This document shows positions 25,580 to 35,695 of a DNA stretch of 64,000 bases, in pieces. How positions within the stretch are numbered: position 1 is the stretch's first letter; each line of letters begins with the position of its first letter. The position numbers and the translations under genes were made by a program. The notes under the pieces are model-generated. The model did not search any database, was not told where the DNA came from, and saw only the letters and a program-made list of their open reading frames with translations. Origin of the DNA: Streptomyces venezuelae (GTDB lineage Bacteria > Actinomycetota > Actinomycetes > Streptomycetales > Streptomycetaceae); the NCBI RefSeq assembly GCF_008642295.1, contig NZ_CP029190.1:6803501-6867500 (forward strand), in the 5' to 3' direction.

Positions 25580-28028
25580 GCTCGTCGGTCCCGGCCTCGG
25601 ACAGCTGGGCCACCCGCCCGGCATGCCGCTCGACCATCGACTCGAAGGTCTGCCGGGCGGTCCGGCCGTTGCCGAAGGCGGGCCCCTTGGGCAGCTCGGT
25701 GAAGTACCCCAGCAGGGCCTCACGGGTGCCCAGGCCCAGCCGGTACTCGTGCTCCTCCGCCTGCTGTTCGACGATCCGCAGCAGTTCCTCCGGCCCGTAG
25801 TCGCCGAAGGTGATGGTCCGGGAGAACCGCGAGGCCACACCAGGGTTGACGGTCAGGAAACGCTCCATCTCGGCCGTGTACCCGGCGACGATGACGACCA
25901 CCGCGTCCCGGTGGTCCTCCATCAGCTTCACCAGCGTGTCGATGGCCTCCCGGCCGAAGTCCCGGCCCGAGTCCTCCGGTGCCAGGGCGTACGCCTCGTC
26001 GATGAACAGCACCCCGCCGCGGGCCCGTTCGAAGGCCTCCTGGGTGCGGATCGCCGTGGAACCGATGTGCTCGCCGACCAGGTCCACCCGGGACACCTCC
26101 ACCAGGTGGCCGCGTTCCAGCACCCCGAGGGAGGCGAGGATCTCCCCGTACAGCCGGGCCACGGTGGTCTTGCCGGTGCCGGGGGAGCCGGTGAAGACCA
26201 GATGCCGGCGGACCGAGGCCGCCTTCAGGCCCGCCTGCTGCCGCCGGCGCCCGACCTCGATCATGTCCGTCAGCGCCCGCACCTCGCGCTTCACGCTGTC
26301 CAGTCCCACCAAGGCGTCGAGCTGCCCCAGGACTTCCGAGGACCCGCGCCCGGCCGGCTCCCGCCCGGCGGCTCCGGCAGGTCCGGTGGCCCCGGCGGGA
26401 TACGCCGTTACGGCCGGGCCCGTCACCCCGGCCGCCCGCGCCCCGGCCGGCGCCGGCACCGCCTCCCGGGCGGGCGCGGGCAGCGGTGCCGCATCGTGCA
26501 CGGAGACCCGCCCCTCCCCGGTCCCGGCCGCCCCCGGCAGGCCCAGGACCCCCGGGCGCTGCGGCAGTTCGTCGCCGGTGCACTCCAGGACGACCGGGCC
26601 GTCCTCCGCGAACTCGTACCCCCCGCGCGCACACCGCTCGGTGCGGCAGCCGGTCAGCGCCGTACGGCAGCCGTCGATGACATGGAAGCCGAAGCCGCTG
26701 CTCCCGGTCACCCGGCAGTCGGTGAAACTGCCCCGCCCGCCGGCGGACACGTAGAACCCGGCTTCCACCGCCGAGCCGACCGCGCACCGCTCCACCACCG
26801 GATCGGCGCCCTTGGTGACGATCACCCCGGTCTGCACCGCGTCCACGGTGCAGTCCGTGAGGCCACCGCCGCTGCCGTGGTCGCGGAACCAGGCACCGGT
26901 CGCGGCCTCCCGGATCCGGCAGTCGGCCAGGTTGGCGGTGGCCCCGTCGCTGACCGAGACGGCGGTCCGGGCGACCTGGGAGAGGTCGCTGTCGACCACG
27001 TCGGCGCTCGAACCCCGGTCCAGGACGAACAGGGCGTCCGGTACGTCGTGCACCCGGCAGGAGTCCAGGGCGGCCGAGGCACCGTCGCTGATCCAGACCG
27101 CCGGGTAGTCGCCGGTGCTGTCGTGGATCTCGCAGGACTCGGCGTTCACCCGGGTTCCCGGGTCCCACACGGACAGGCCGTTGCGGCCGAACCGGCGGAT
27201 CGTGGTGCGGCTGAGCGTGAGCACGGAACGGGAGCGCAGGTCCACCGCGTTCTCGGGGAGGTCGTGGATGTCGCAGCCGTCCAGGGCGAGGACGGCATCG
27301 GTGTCCAGGGTGATCCCGTCGGAGGTGGTGCGGTGCACCGAGCAGTCGGTGAACCGGGCCGCGGCGCGGGCCGCGATCTGCACCCCGGTGCCCTTGATCT
27401 CGTACACCTCGCAGCCCAGCGCCTCCAGCCCGGAGCCCTCTCCGGTGACGGCGATGCCCGCTCCGCTGCTGTGGTGGATTCGGCAGCGCTCCAGGCGGGG
27501 ATGTCCGCCGCCGCGCACCGAGAGCCCGGTCTGCCCGGAGGCGACCACCTCGCACTCCTCGAAGACCCCGCCGCCGCCGTCGAGCACCGCGATACCCACC
27601 CCGGACGGGTTCTCCACCGTGCAGCGGCGCACCACGGGCCGGGCCCCGCCGCGGACTTCGATGCCGGCCGCCGACCGGGTGCTGACCCGCAGGTCGGTCA
27701 GCTCGGGGGCGCCGTCCTCGACGAGCAGCGCGGGCGCCGCCCGGTCCTGCCCCTCCAGGTGCAGGTCCTGGACGACGGCCGAGGCGTACACGGTCAGGGC
27801 CACCCCGTCGGCCGGGGCGATCCGCACCGATCCGACCGAGCCCTCCGGCCCGCGGAGGGTGACGGCATGACGCAGCACCAGGTTCTCCCGGTACGTGCCG
27901 GGCGCGATGGACAGGACGTCGCCGTCCCCCGCCGCGGCGAGGGCGGCGGCCAGCGTCGGATATTCCCCGGAGCGGCGCCGCCACCGGGAGGTCCCGCCGT
28001 GCGTCACCTGGACCGTGCCCTGAGCCAT
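25512..28028 (-). CDS. right-handed beta-helix protein with C-terminal CbbX-type AAA+ ATPase
   Basis: An 838-residue fusion. Residues about 20-470 are short repeats with conserved Cys and Gly (patterns such as CxVxxSxxxGIxVxxGA), typical of a right-handed parallel beta-helix. A Pro/Ala-rich linker lies around 480-555. The AAA+ domain has [16 protein letters not shown], Walker [10 protein letters not shown] at 614-622 and Walker [13 protein letters not shown] near 671-682, matching CbbX and the type VII secretion ATPase EccA. The ATG at 28028 follows a purine-rich GGTGGGGG. Function is unproven; remodelling of a complex organised by the helix is inferred. It overlaps the membrane hydrolase gene by 68 bases. 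Confidence 0.88.
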   Translation of the reverse strand: MAQGTVQVTHGGTSRWRRRSGEYPTLAAALAAAGDGDVLSIAPGTYRENLVLRHAVTLRGPEGSVGSVRIAPADGVALTVYASAVVQDLHLEGQDRAAPALLVEDGAPELTDLRVSTRSAAGIEVRGGARPVVRRCTVENPSGVGIAVLDGGGGVFEECEVVASGQTGLSVRGGGHPRLERCRIHHSSGAGIAVTGEGSGLEALGCEVYEIKGTGVQIAARAAARFTDCSVHRTTSDGITLDTDAVLALDGCDIHDLPENAVDLRSRSVLTLSRTTIRRFGRNGLSVWDPGTRVNAESCEIHDSTGDYPAVWISDGASAALDSCRVHDVPDALFVLDRGSSADVVDSDLSQVARTAVSVSDGATANLADCRIREAATGAWFRDHGSGGGLTDCTVDAVQTGVIVTKGADPVVERCAVGSAVEAGFYVSAGGRGSFTDCRVTGSSGFGFHVIDGCRTALTGCRTERCARGGYEFAEDGPVVLECTGDELPQRPGVLGLPGAAGTGEGRVSVHDAAPLPAPAREAVPAPAGARAAGVTGPAVTAYPAGATGPAGAAGREPAGRGSSEVLGQLDALVGLDSVKREVRALTDMIEVGRRRQQAGLKAASVRRHLVFTGSPGTGKTTVARLYGEILASLGVLERGHLVEVSRVDLVGEHIGSTAIRTQEAFERARGGVLFIDEAYALAPEDSGRDFGREAIDTLVKLMEDHRDAVVVIVAGYTAEMERFLTVNPGVASRFSRTITFGDYGPEELLRIVEQQAEEHEYRLGLGTREALLGYFTELPKGPAFGNGRTARQTFESMVERHAGRVAQLSEAGTDELTLLFPEDLPNRSGLSGLAAPC

Positions 28029-28137
28029 GGTGCTGTCGTGCCCCCACCTTCGTCCTCGCGCGGCCGAAGCGGCCGTTCCGGCTGCATTGCCGTCCGCCGG
28101 TCCACCGTAGCGCGCGCCGGCCCCGGGAGTTGCCAGG

Positions 28138-28752
28138 TCAGCTGCCCGCGCCCGCACGGCCCCAGTCCGGACCGGCCGCGGCCCAGGCCTGGTCCAGACG
28201 GATGTACCGCCGATGCACGAGGCGGCGTACGACCATCCGCCGGACCGTCTCGACCAGCGCACCGGTGCCCAGCATGGCCGCCAGCCCGGCCAGACCCGCA
28301 TGCATCACGGCCGTCGACGGCTCCAGTGGCCGGCCCACCAGCCGTCCCTGCCCGTCGGTCCATATCCGGAACCGGTCGCCGGGCCGTGGTGGTTCCTCCG
28401 CCGCCGGTACCGACCCCTGATGGCTGCTGCCGTCGGGCGCCGTCCAGGAGGCCACGATCCGGGTCCGCTGCGGGGTCTGCGGTGGCGCCGCCGCCTCGAG
28501 GGCAACGCCTGCCGGGCCGGCGGCGTGCGCCGGCCGGACCACGACCGCCGGGACCAGGTGCCGCTCCTGCCGCTGCTCCCGCGCGGCACGCTGGAGCGTG
28601 GCGTCCACCTGGAGCCCGGCGACCCAGCCGATCGCGGGAGCCACCACCAGCAGGCACAGGATTCCGCCCAACGCCAGCCACGCCTCGATCAGATCGGTGG
28701 GCCGGCGCAGTGCATTGCGACGCCAACGCCAGACCCCCGCAGCCGTTCGCAC
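28138..28752 (-). CDS. Rv1733c-like membrane protein
   Basis: A 204-residue protein with a basic N-terminus ([19 protein letters not shown]), a first membrane helix at about 24-46, a soluble loop of about 90 residues and a second helix around 150-172 ([22 protein letters not shown]), ending in a basic tail. This is the layout of the Rv1733c family of actinobacterial membrane proteins. The loop has [18 protein letters not shown] and [11 protein letters not shown], typical of the family. The GTG at 28752 is chosen to start at that conserved N-terminus. The function of the family is unknown. It lies 109 bases upstream of the beta-helix/AAA+ gene on the same strand. Confidence 0.82.
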   Translation of the reverse strand: MRTAAGVWRWRRNALRRPTDLIEAWLALGGILCLLVVAPAIGWVAGLQVDATLQRAAREQRQERHLVPAVVVRPAHAAGPAGVALEAAAPPQTPQRTRIVASWTAPDGSSHQGSVPAAEEPPRPGDRFRIWTDGQGRLVGRPLEPSTAVMHAGLAGLAAMLGTGALVETVRRMVVRRLVHRRYIRLDQAWAAAGPDWGRAGAGS

Positions 28753-28917
28753 GGTCGGGCACCCCCTTCGCCTCCGTCTGCCTGTGCCCCGGCAGGCCTT
28801 TGCACAGGCCTTGGCCGTCGGCCGGACCCTGGTCAGGGGTCCTCGGCGGCCGTCGGCGGGCACGTCTCCTCCGGAGCAACGCACGGGCGGGGCGGGCTGG
28901 TTCCGCGTCCGCTCAAG

Positions 28918-28934
28918 GACACCTCGAAGGTGTC
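28918..28934 (-). terminator. hairpin after MOSC gene
   Basis: GACACCT-CGA-AGGTGTC lies 42 bases beyond the stop of the MOSC gene on the minus strand. The stem of seven with a TCG loop is short but well placed for a terminator. Confidence 0.5.
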
Positions 28935-28976
28935 GTTCCGCAGTGCCGGGCCGCGCCGCGGGGCGGGAATCCGGGT

Positions 28977-29801
28977 CTACTCGAGTACGCGTACCTCGTC
29001 TCCCACCCGCACCGTGCCCAGCCGGACCGGCACCAGCAGCCGCCCGAAGACGAGCGACCGGCCGATCCGGCGGTGCAGTGCCAGGGTCCGCAGCGGCTCC
29101 CGGCCCCGCTGTGCGGTCTCCTGGTCGGTGGTGGTGACGATGCAGCGACCGCAGGCCTTGGCCCCGCGGAAGACGGCGTCGCCGATCGCGACCGTCTGCC
29201 AGTGGTCCTCTTCCCAGGCGGAGGCTCCGGACACCACCACATTGGGCCGGAACCGGCTCATCGGCAGCGGCCCCTCCTCCGGGTGTTCGCCCTGGGCGAT
29301 CAGCGTGTTCAGGGCGTCCAGCGAGGCCAGGGTGGTGATCAGCAGCGGATACCCGTCGGCCAGGCTCACCGACTCGCCGGGCAGCGCGTACTCCGGGTCC
29401 ACGGACCGCCGGGCGGCCGGGTCGTCCATGTGGACCAGCCGGGCCGGCTCCCCGAGGTAGGTGCCGAACCAGTCGTGTGCCGCCGTGTCCGCGAGTGCGA
29501 CCTCGCACTTCTTCCCGAACAGCAGCACCGGTTCGAGCACGCCGGGCTCGGGCACGGCCACGGTCAGCCCGTCCATGCCCGGTGCCGAGAGCGCGATCCC
29601 GCCGCCCCCCAGCGGACGGGCTCGCGCCAAGGCCAGCCTCGGCTGCTGGCGTTGGGTGATGACATTGCCGTCGACGTCGACCACGGCCCACCGGCGGTCT
29701 CCCGACAGGCCCCAGGGCTCCACGGCCACCTCGTCGGGAGCTGTCCCCGCTACCGACTTGACGGGATGGACGTGAAGCGCCTGGACCAACATCTTCGACA
29801 T
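28977..29801 (-). CDS. MOSC domain-containing protein (YcbX-like)
   Basis: A 274-residue protein with an N-terminal MOSC_N beta-barrel (HVHPVKSVAGTAPDEVAVEPWGLSGDRRWAVVD) and a C-terminal MOSC domain. The latter contains RFRPNVVVSG and the conserved cysteine in GAKACGRCIVTTTDQETA (about 214-231), the likely molybdenum ligand. YcbX-type proteins reduce N-hydroxylated compounds using molybdenum cofactor. The ATG at 29801 has AGGA upstream; a second ATG three codons later is possible. A molybdate-type ABC ATPase occurs at the right edge of the window but is too far away to be in the same operon. Confidence 0.92.
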   Translation of the reverse strand: MSKMLVQALHVHPVKSVAGTAPDEVAVEPWGLSGDRRWAVVDVDGNVITQRQQPRLALARARPLGGGGIALSAPGMDGLTVAVPEPGVLEPVLLFGKKCEVALADTAAHDWFGTYLGEPARLVHMDDPAARRSVDPEYALPGESVSLADGYPLLITTLASLDALNTLIAQGEHPEEGPLPMSRFRPNVVVSGASAWEEDHWQTVAIGDAVFRGAKACGRCIVTTTDQETAQRGREPLRTLALHRRIGRSLVFGRLLVPVRLGTVRVGDEVRVLE

Positions 29802-29844
29802 GGGATCATCCTGCCAGCCGCGCCGGCCGGCATCCCGCTCCGGA

Positions 29845-30378
29845 TCAGTAGCCGCGCCCCGGATAGGGGCGGCCGTACTGGTCCTCGTACGCCGGCACCT
29901 GTGCCGGGATCTGGACCGGGACGGGCACCTGCACCGGCCGCGGCTGGCCCGGGCGCATCGCCTCGTACCCGCCGGCCGTCATCGAGGGCCGCTGCGGCTG
30001 GGGCTGGGGCGTGTAGCCCCGGGCCGCGACCGCCTGCTGCGGGACGTAGGGAGCCGCCGCCTGCTGGAGCGGCATCGGCTGCTGGGACTGCTGCTGGTAC
30101 GGGTACCCGTACGCGGGAGCGCTCTGCTGGGCCGGCACCGGAGCCGACGGCAGGGCGGGCAGAGCCGCCGGCAGGGCGGGCAGGTATCCACTCGAGCCAC
30201 CCGTGCTGCCGGCACCGGCGGGGTAGCCGCTGCCGACCGAGTCGTACGCCGCGGGCACGCGGATCGGGGCGATCTGCGGGGTCCCGCGTTCGGCGACGAG
30301 AGAGTCGTAGATGGGGGTGTCCGGGAAGGAGGGCGCGGAGTAGTAACCGCCGCCATAAGTGGAGCGGGGGGAGGTCAT
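29845..30378 (-). CDS. DUF6643-like Gly/Pro/Gln-rich protein
   Basis: A 177-residue protein with a well-conserved N-terminus (MTSPRSTYGGGYYSAPSFPDTPIYDSLVAERGTPQIAPIRVP) and a low-complexity remainder rich in Pro, Gln, Tyr and Ala (YQQQSQQPMPLQQ), ending YGRPYPGRGY. The conserved N-terminus is what identifies the Streptomyces DUF6643 family. There is no signal peptide or membrane helix. It lies 43 bases downstream of the MOSC start on the same strand, and its own leader region contains a strong hairpin. The function is unknown. Confidence 0.82.
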   Translation of the reverse strand: MTSPRSTYGGGYYSAPSFPDTPIYDSLVAERGTPQIAPIRVPAAYDSVGSGYPAGAGSTGGSSGYLPALPAALPALPSAPVPAQQSAPAYGYPYQQQSQQPMPLQQAAAPYVPQQAVAARGYTPQPQPQRPSMTAGGYEAMRPGQPRPVQVPVPVQIPAQVPAYEDQYGRPYPGRGY

Positions 30379-30435
30379 GGGACATAAGTTAAGCCCACGA
30401 ATTCACCGGGTCCATAGCAAGGTGCCGTCAACACC

Positions 30436-30465
30436 GCGCTGACCTGCATATTCGCAGGTCAGCGC
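30436..30465. terminator. 12-bp hairpin between glycosyltransferase and DUF6643 gene
   Basis: A perfect 12-base inverted repeat (30436-30447 with 30454-30465) has the AT-rich loop ATATTC. It is 119 bases beyond the glycosyltransferase stop and 58 bases before the DUF6643 start, both on the minus strand. It may end the first transcript or form a leader structure for the second. Confidence 0.55.
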
Positions 30466-30583
30466 CTCAGCTTTCACTTGACGTTCACGTGCACGATTCG
30501 TCACTTCCACCCCTGATTGCCACTTCTCGCACCCCTGGGCGGCCCTGCGGCCTGACGGCTCGTCAAACCGGCATGATGCCTGC

Positions 30584-31783
30584 TCAGGCGTCACTCGGCC
30601 GCGCGTAGGTGCGTCCCTTCCAGGCCGCTCCGCGTCCCCGGTGGTGCTGGACCGCGGAGTCCACGGTCATCAGGAGGTACAGCAGTGCGGTGAACGGAAG
30701 CAGCGGCGCGAGCGCCGGGGACTGCCGGTAGTAGCGCAGCATGGGGAGGTAGCTGCCCGCCATCAGCAGCCACGCCAGGCCGCCGGCCGCGGCGGTGGCG
30801 GTGGCGGTGGCGGTGGCGGTGGCGGTCGGGCCGGCCAGGAGCCCGGCGGCCAGGGCGAACGGCGGCACCAGGTAGACGAGCGCCAGCCCGGCCACCGTCC
30901 CGGCCAGCAGCAGGGGTTGGTGCCGGAGCTGCGCGTACGCACTGCGCGACACCATCCGCCAGAGGTCCGCCAGCCGCGGATACGGCCGCACGCTGTCCAC
31001 CCGCTCGGCCAGCCCCAGCCAGATCCGGCCCCCGGACCGCTGGACCGCGCGGGCCAGTGACACGTCGTCGATGACGGCCTGCCGGATCACATCCGGTACG
31101 CCGGCCCGCTCGGCGGCGGCGGTCCGCAGCAGCACGCAGCCGCCGGCCGCGGCGGCGGTCCGGGCGGACGGGCGGTTGACCCACCGGAACGGGTACAGCT
31201 GAGCGAAGAAGTACACGAAGGCCGGTACGACGATCCGCTCCCAGAACCCGGCCACCCGGAGCCGGGCCATCTGGGAGACCAGGTCGAGGCCGCCGGACTC
31301 GGCGGCGGCGACCAGCCGGCGCAGACTGTCCGGTTCGTGCGCGATGTCCGCGTCGGTGAACAGCAGGTATGCGGGCGGCCGGCCGCGACGGGCCAGCGCG
31401 ATACCGTGCCGCAGCGCCCACAGCTTCCCGGTCCAGCCGGGCGCGGGCTCGCCGGGCGAGGTCACGGTGAGCGGCAGGCCGGGCTGCTGTCCGGCGAGAC
31501 GGCGGGCGAGGTCGGCGGTGCCGTCGGTGCTGTTGTCGTCGACGAGGAGGACCTCGGCTTCGCCGGGATAGTCCTGGGCGAGGAGGGAGGGGAGGGTCAG
31601 GGGCAGCATCTCGGCCTCGTCGCGGGCGGGCACGAGGATGGCGACGGACGGCCAGTGGGCGGGGGCGGGCGGGTCCGCGGGGGAGTGCGGGAGCCGGATG
31701 TCGGTCCGCCAGAACATGCCGTGGCCGAGGAGGAGCCAGAGCCAGACGGCGAGGGACACGGTGGCGAGGGTGAGGAGGCCCAT
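30584..31783 (-). CDS. membrane glycosyltransferase, HpnB-like (GT2)
   Basis: A 399-residue family 2 glycosyltransferase. A first helix (residues 3-24) anchors the protein. The catalytic domain shows VAILVPARDEAEMLPLTL, VLLVDDNSTDGT, the DxD-type FTDADIAHEP and the acceptor-side motif VIDDVSLARAVQRSGG. C-terminal hydrophobic helices follow from about residue 295. This arrangement matches the hopene-associated HpnB-type transferases. No squalene-hopene cyclase or other hopanoid gene is in the window. A run of GGTGGC hexanucleotides (30786-30826) encodes an alternating Ala-Thr stretch between two helices. Confidence 0.86.
   Translation of the reverse strand: MGLLTLATVSLAVWLWLLLGHGMFWRTDIRLPHSPADPPAPAHWPSVAILVPARDEAEMLPLTLPSLLAQDYPGEAEVLLVDDNSTDGTADLARRLAGQQPGLPLTVTSPGEPAPGWTGKLWALRHGIALARRGRPPAYLLFTDADIAHEPDSLRRLVAAAESGGLDLVSQMARLRVAGFWERIVVPAFVYFFAQLYPFRWVNRPSARTAAAAGGCVLLRTAAAERAGVPDVIRQAVIDDVSLARAVQRSGGRIWLGLAERVDSVRPYPRLADLWRMVSRSAYAQLRHQPLLLAGTVAGLALVYLVPPFALAAGLLAGPTATATATATATAAAGGLAWLLMAGSYLPMLRYYRQSPALAPLLPFTALLYLLMTVDSAVQHHRGRGAAWKGRTYARPSDA
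30786..30826. repeat. GGTGGC hexanucleotide microsatellite
   Basis: About six tandem GGTGGC units lie inside the glycosyltransferase gene and encode an ATATAT-type linker near the C-terminal helices. Unit number could vary between strains without breaking the frame. Confidence 0.8.
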
Positions 31784-32298
31784 CGCTGCAGTGTGCCGCA
31801 GCGGGGGCGGGTTGCCGGGCGCTACGCGCGGCGTGCCGCCTGCACGAGCCGGCCCGGCGACCGGCGCGGCCGGGCTGCGCGGTCCGGATGCGGGCGGTTG
31901 CCCGCCGCCGCGCCGGCTGGGTTGCCCCGCGCTGCACGCGGGGTGCTTCCGCACCGGGTCACCTGCACGAGGCGCTCCGTCGACCGGCCGACCGCCGGTA
32001 GCCGCCGGCGCGGCCCGCCCGGCCGCGGCCCCGCCGCGCGGGCCGGAGGCGGGTGGCTGCCCGCCGCCGCGCACCGCCCCGTGGCCTGCCGTGCTCGTGC
32101 GGGCGGCGTCGGGCCGGCCCGCGGCGGCGGCCGGCACCTGCGCTCCGCCGTGCCCGCGCGGCGCCGGGGCGGCCGGGCTGCGCGGCGCGCCTTGCGCCGA
32201 CCCGGCCCGGACGCCGGACGCGGGCGCCGCCCCGCGCAAGGCGCCCGGGCCCGCCCGGGTGCGGCGGGGGCGGGGGGTGCGTCGATTAAAGTGACCGG
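31784..32298. other. GC-rich gene-free region with degenerate repeats
   Basis: 515 bases without a convincing gene lie between the glycosyltransferase start and the racemase start. Open frames exist on both strands but encode only Ala/Gly/Pro/Arg-rich sequence with no domain. The DNA contains similar blocks of about 35 bases, for example a GCGGGCGGTTGCCCGCCGCC-type block near 31886 repeated as GCGGGTGGCTGCCCGCCGCC near 32048. There are also paired GGGTTGCC...CCTGCACGAG blocks near 31810 and 31918. Local hairpins such as CCGCG-CTGCA-CGCGG occur. Confidence 0.6.
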
Positions 32299-33096
32299 GT
32301 GAAGATCGCGCTCATGGACTCCGGAATCGGCCTCCTCGCAGCCGCCGCCGTGATGCGGCGGCTGCGGCCCGACGCCGACCTCGTGCTCTCCTCGGACCCC
32401 GAGGGCATGCCCTGGGGCCCCCGTACCCCCCAGGGCATCGCCGAGCGGGCCCTGTACGTGGCCGGGGCCGCCGCATCGCACGCCCCCGACGCGATGATCG
32501 TCGCCTGCAACACCGCCACCGTGCACGCCCTGACCGCGCTCCGCGCTCGGCTGGAGCCCGGTATCCCGGTCATCGGGACCGTGCCCGCCATCAAGCCCGC
32601 CGCCGCGGCCGGCGGCAAGGTCGCCATCTGGGCCACCCCCGCCACCACCGGCAGCCCCTACCAGCGCGGGCTGATCCGCGACTTCGCCGCCGGCGCCCGG
32701 GTCACCGAAGTGCCGTGCCCGGGGCTCGCCGACGCCGTGCAGTGGGCCGACGAGGAGGCCATCGCCCGGACCGTGGCCGCCGCCGCTGCGCTGACCCCGC
32801 CCGACGTCACGGACGTGGTGCTCGGCTGCACCCACTACGAGCTGGTCGAGGAGGCCGTACGGGCCGCCCTGGCCGACCGTACCGACGGGGCCGAGCTCAC
32901 CTTCCACGGCTCCGCCCTGCCCGTCGCCACCCAGGCCCTGCGCCGCCTCGGCGCCCGCCCGGAGCCGGAGCTCCCGGCCACCGGCCGGCTCACCGTACTC
33001 CTCAGCGGCCGTCCCGCCGAGCTGCCGCCCGAGGCCCTGGCCTATGTCGAGGGGCGCCTCCTGGCAGCCGGGGAGAACGCTCCCGCCATCGGCTGA
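32299..33096 (+). CDS. aspartate/glutamate racemase family protein
   Basis: A 265-residue cofactor-independent racemase. The opening IALMDSGIG provides the conserved Asp7 region. The two catalytic cysteines are C70 (ACNTAT) and C177 (LGCTHYEL), as in MurI. The length is also typical of MurI, which makes D-glutamate for peptidoglycan. The N-terminal region differs from the standard FDSGVGGL motif, so this may be a second, specialised racemase and no gene symbol is given. It starts at a GTG with no clear ribosome site, directly after the repeat-rich region. Confidence 0.86.
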   Translation: MKIALMDSGIGLLAAAAVMRRLRPDADLVLSSDPEGMPWGPRTPQGIAERALYVAGAAASHAPDAMIVACNTATVHALTALRARLEPGIPVIGTVPAIKPAAAAGGKVAIWATPATTGSPYQRGLIRDFAAGARVTEVPCPGLADAVQWADEEAIARTVAAAAALTPPDVTDVVLGCTHYELVEEAVRAALADRTDGAELTFHGSALPVATQALRRLGARPEPELPATGRLTVLLSGRPAELPPEALAYVEGRLLAAGENAPAIG

Positions 33097-33111
33097 ACGA
33101 GACGGAACGTC

Positions 33112-33140
33112 TTGCGAAGGTCCGGTTGTGCGTTTAGTGT
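33112..33140 (+). promoter_or_regulatory. promoter of the ABC-F gene
   Basis: TTGCGA (33112-33117) and TAGTGT (33135-33140) are separated by 17 bases. Palindromic elements overlap the -35 side (33098-33114) and begin immediately after the -10 box (33141-33172), which supports this as a regulated promoter. Confidence 0.6.
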
Positions 33141-33172
33141 GGTGACGAGACGGGGCGTTCCGTCTCGTCACC
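33141..33172 (+). promoter_or_regulatory. 13-bp inverted repeat at transcription start of ABC-F gene
   Basis: GGTGACGAGACGG (33141-33153) is perfectly complementary to 33160-33172 around the loop GGCGTT. It sits directly downstream of the -10 box. It could be a repressor operator or a leader-RNA hairpin. The 12-mer CGAGACGGAACG read here on the minus strand also occurs on the plus strand at 33098-33109, over the -35 side of the promoter, which favours an operator for a TetR-type repressor. Confidence 0.6.
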
Positions 33173-33201
33173 GAATCGCCGACCGAATGAGGAAGCCGCC
33201 C

Positions 33202-34845
<1,644 letters not shown>

Positions 34846-34970
34846 CCGGTCGCCTCGCGGAACCGCGAGTTTGGCCGCGGCCGGCGCGGGCAGGTGCCCC
34901 CTGCCAGCCCGCTGCACCGAGTGGCGGAGAGGCGGTGGCGCGCGTGCGGAACGTGAGTACGCTGCGATAC

Positions 34971-35486
34971 ATGACGGGTCACCCTCCGGGGCCGCTCTGG
35001 ACCGGCCGTGCCTCCAACCGCGCGCAATGGCTGCTCGCCGGTGCGGGTGTCGCGTGCATCGTGCTCGGCATCGTGCTCGCGGTCGACTCCGCATGGAGCT
35101 CGGGGATGGTTCCGCTGGTCATGTCCGTGGTCGGCTGCGTGGCGGCCGGCCTGCTGATCCTCTACGGCACCCTTGCGTTTGTTCATGTGCACGTCACCGT
35201 CGACGCCGAGGCGGTGGAAGTCCGCTGCGGCCACGTCGGCCTGCCCCGCCGCCGCTTCGCCTTCACCGACATCGTCTCGGTGGTGTTCCTGCCCCGGATC
35301 AGCCCCCACGAATGGGGCGGCTGGGGCCTGCGCTGGCGCCCCGAGAAGGGCACCGCGGTCGTGGTCCGGAGCGGCATGGGCCTGGAGCTGAAGCTCGAGA
35401 GCGGAAAGATCTTCATCGTCACCGTCGACGACGCGGAGAACGCCGTCCGGGTCATCCGCGCCCACCTCCGCGCCTTGGCGCGGTAG
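34971..35486 (+). CDS. PH-like domain membrane protein
   Basis: A 171-residue protein with two membrane helices (about 22-45 and 48-68) followed by a soluble beta-rich domain (FVHVHVTVDAEAVEVRCG...GIKLE-type pattern) resembling bacterial PH domains. Segments PRRRFAFTDIVSVVFLPRISPHEWGGWGLRWRPEKGTAVVVRSG are typical of actinomycete homologues. The ATG at 34971 is used; an upstream in-frame GTG at 34935 with GAGAGG before it is possible. The function is unknown. The gene follows the ABC-F gene by 125 bases. Confidence 0.8.
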   Translation: MTGHPPGPLWTGRASNRAQWLLAGAGVACIVLGIVLAVDSAWSSGMVPLVMSVVGCVAAGLLILYGTLAFVHVHVTVDAEAVEVRCGHVGLPRRRFAFTDIVSVVFLPRISPHEWGGWGLRWRPEKGTAVVVRSGMGLELKLESGKIFIVTVDDAENAVRVIRAHLRALAR

Positions 35487-35695
35487 CGCGCCTCCTGCCC
35501 GGGCTGCCCCGGCGCGGCCCCCTGCGGGTGCCACGCCGCTGTCCCATGCGCACGTACGGCCACCTGCGCCACGTACGGCGGCGACGTTTCGTCCTGCGAT
35601 GCGCGTCTCCCGCCCGCGCGGGCTCCGCCCCGCAGACCGCCCGGACAGGGCCTGGTGCCCGCCAGCCGCACAGCCCGGCGACGTACACTCCGCCA

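Noticed and set aside
25512..28752. Type VII secretion locus suggested by the EccA-like AAA+ domain.
   Set aside because: No EccB, EccC, EccD, mycosin or WXG100 gene is nearby.
25245..30392. A plus-strand open frame of over 1,700 codons opposite the beta-helix/AAA+, Rv1733c-like and MOSC genes.
   Set aside because: It has no domain, an abnormal amino-acid composition and no ribosome site. The minus-strand genes have clear motifs.
31638..32294. Plus-strand frames in the gene-free region before the racemase.
   Set aside because: They encode only Ala/Gly/Pro/Arg-rich sequence, are mirrored by equally long minus-strand frames and lack ribosome sites.
34871..35695. A long in-frame N-terminal extension of Lnt.
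   Set aside because: It overlaps the PH-like gene in another frame and has no similarity or signal; the family begins near 35696.
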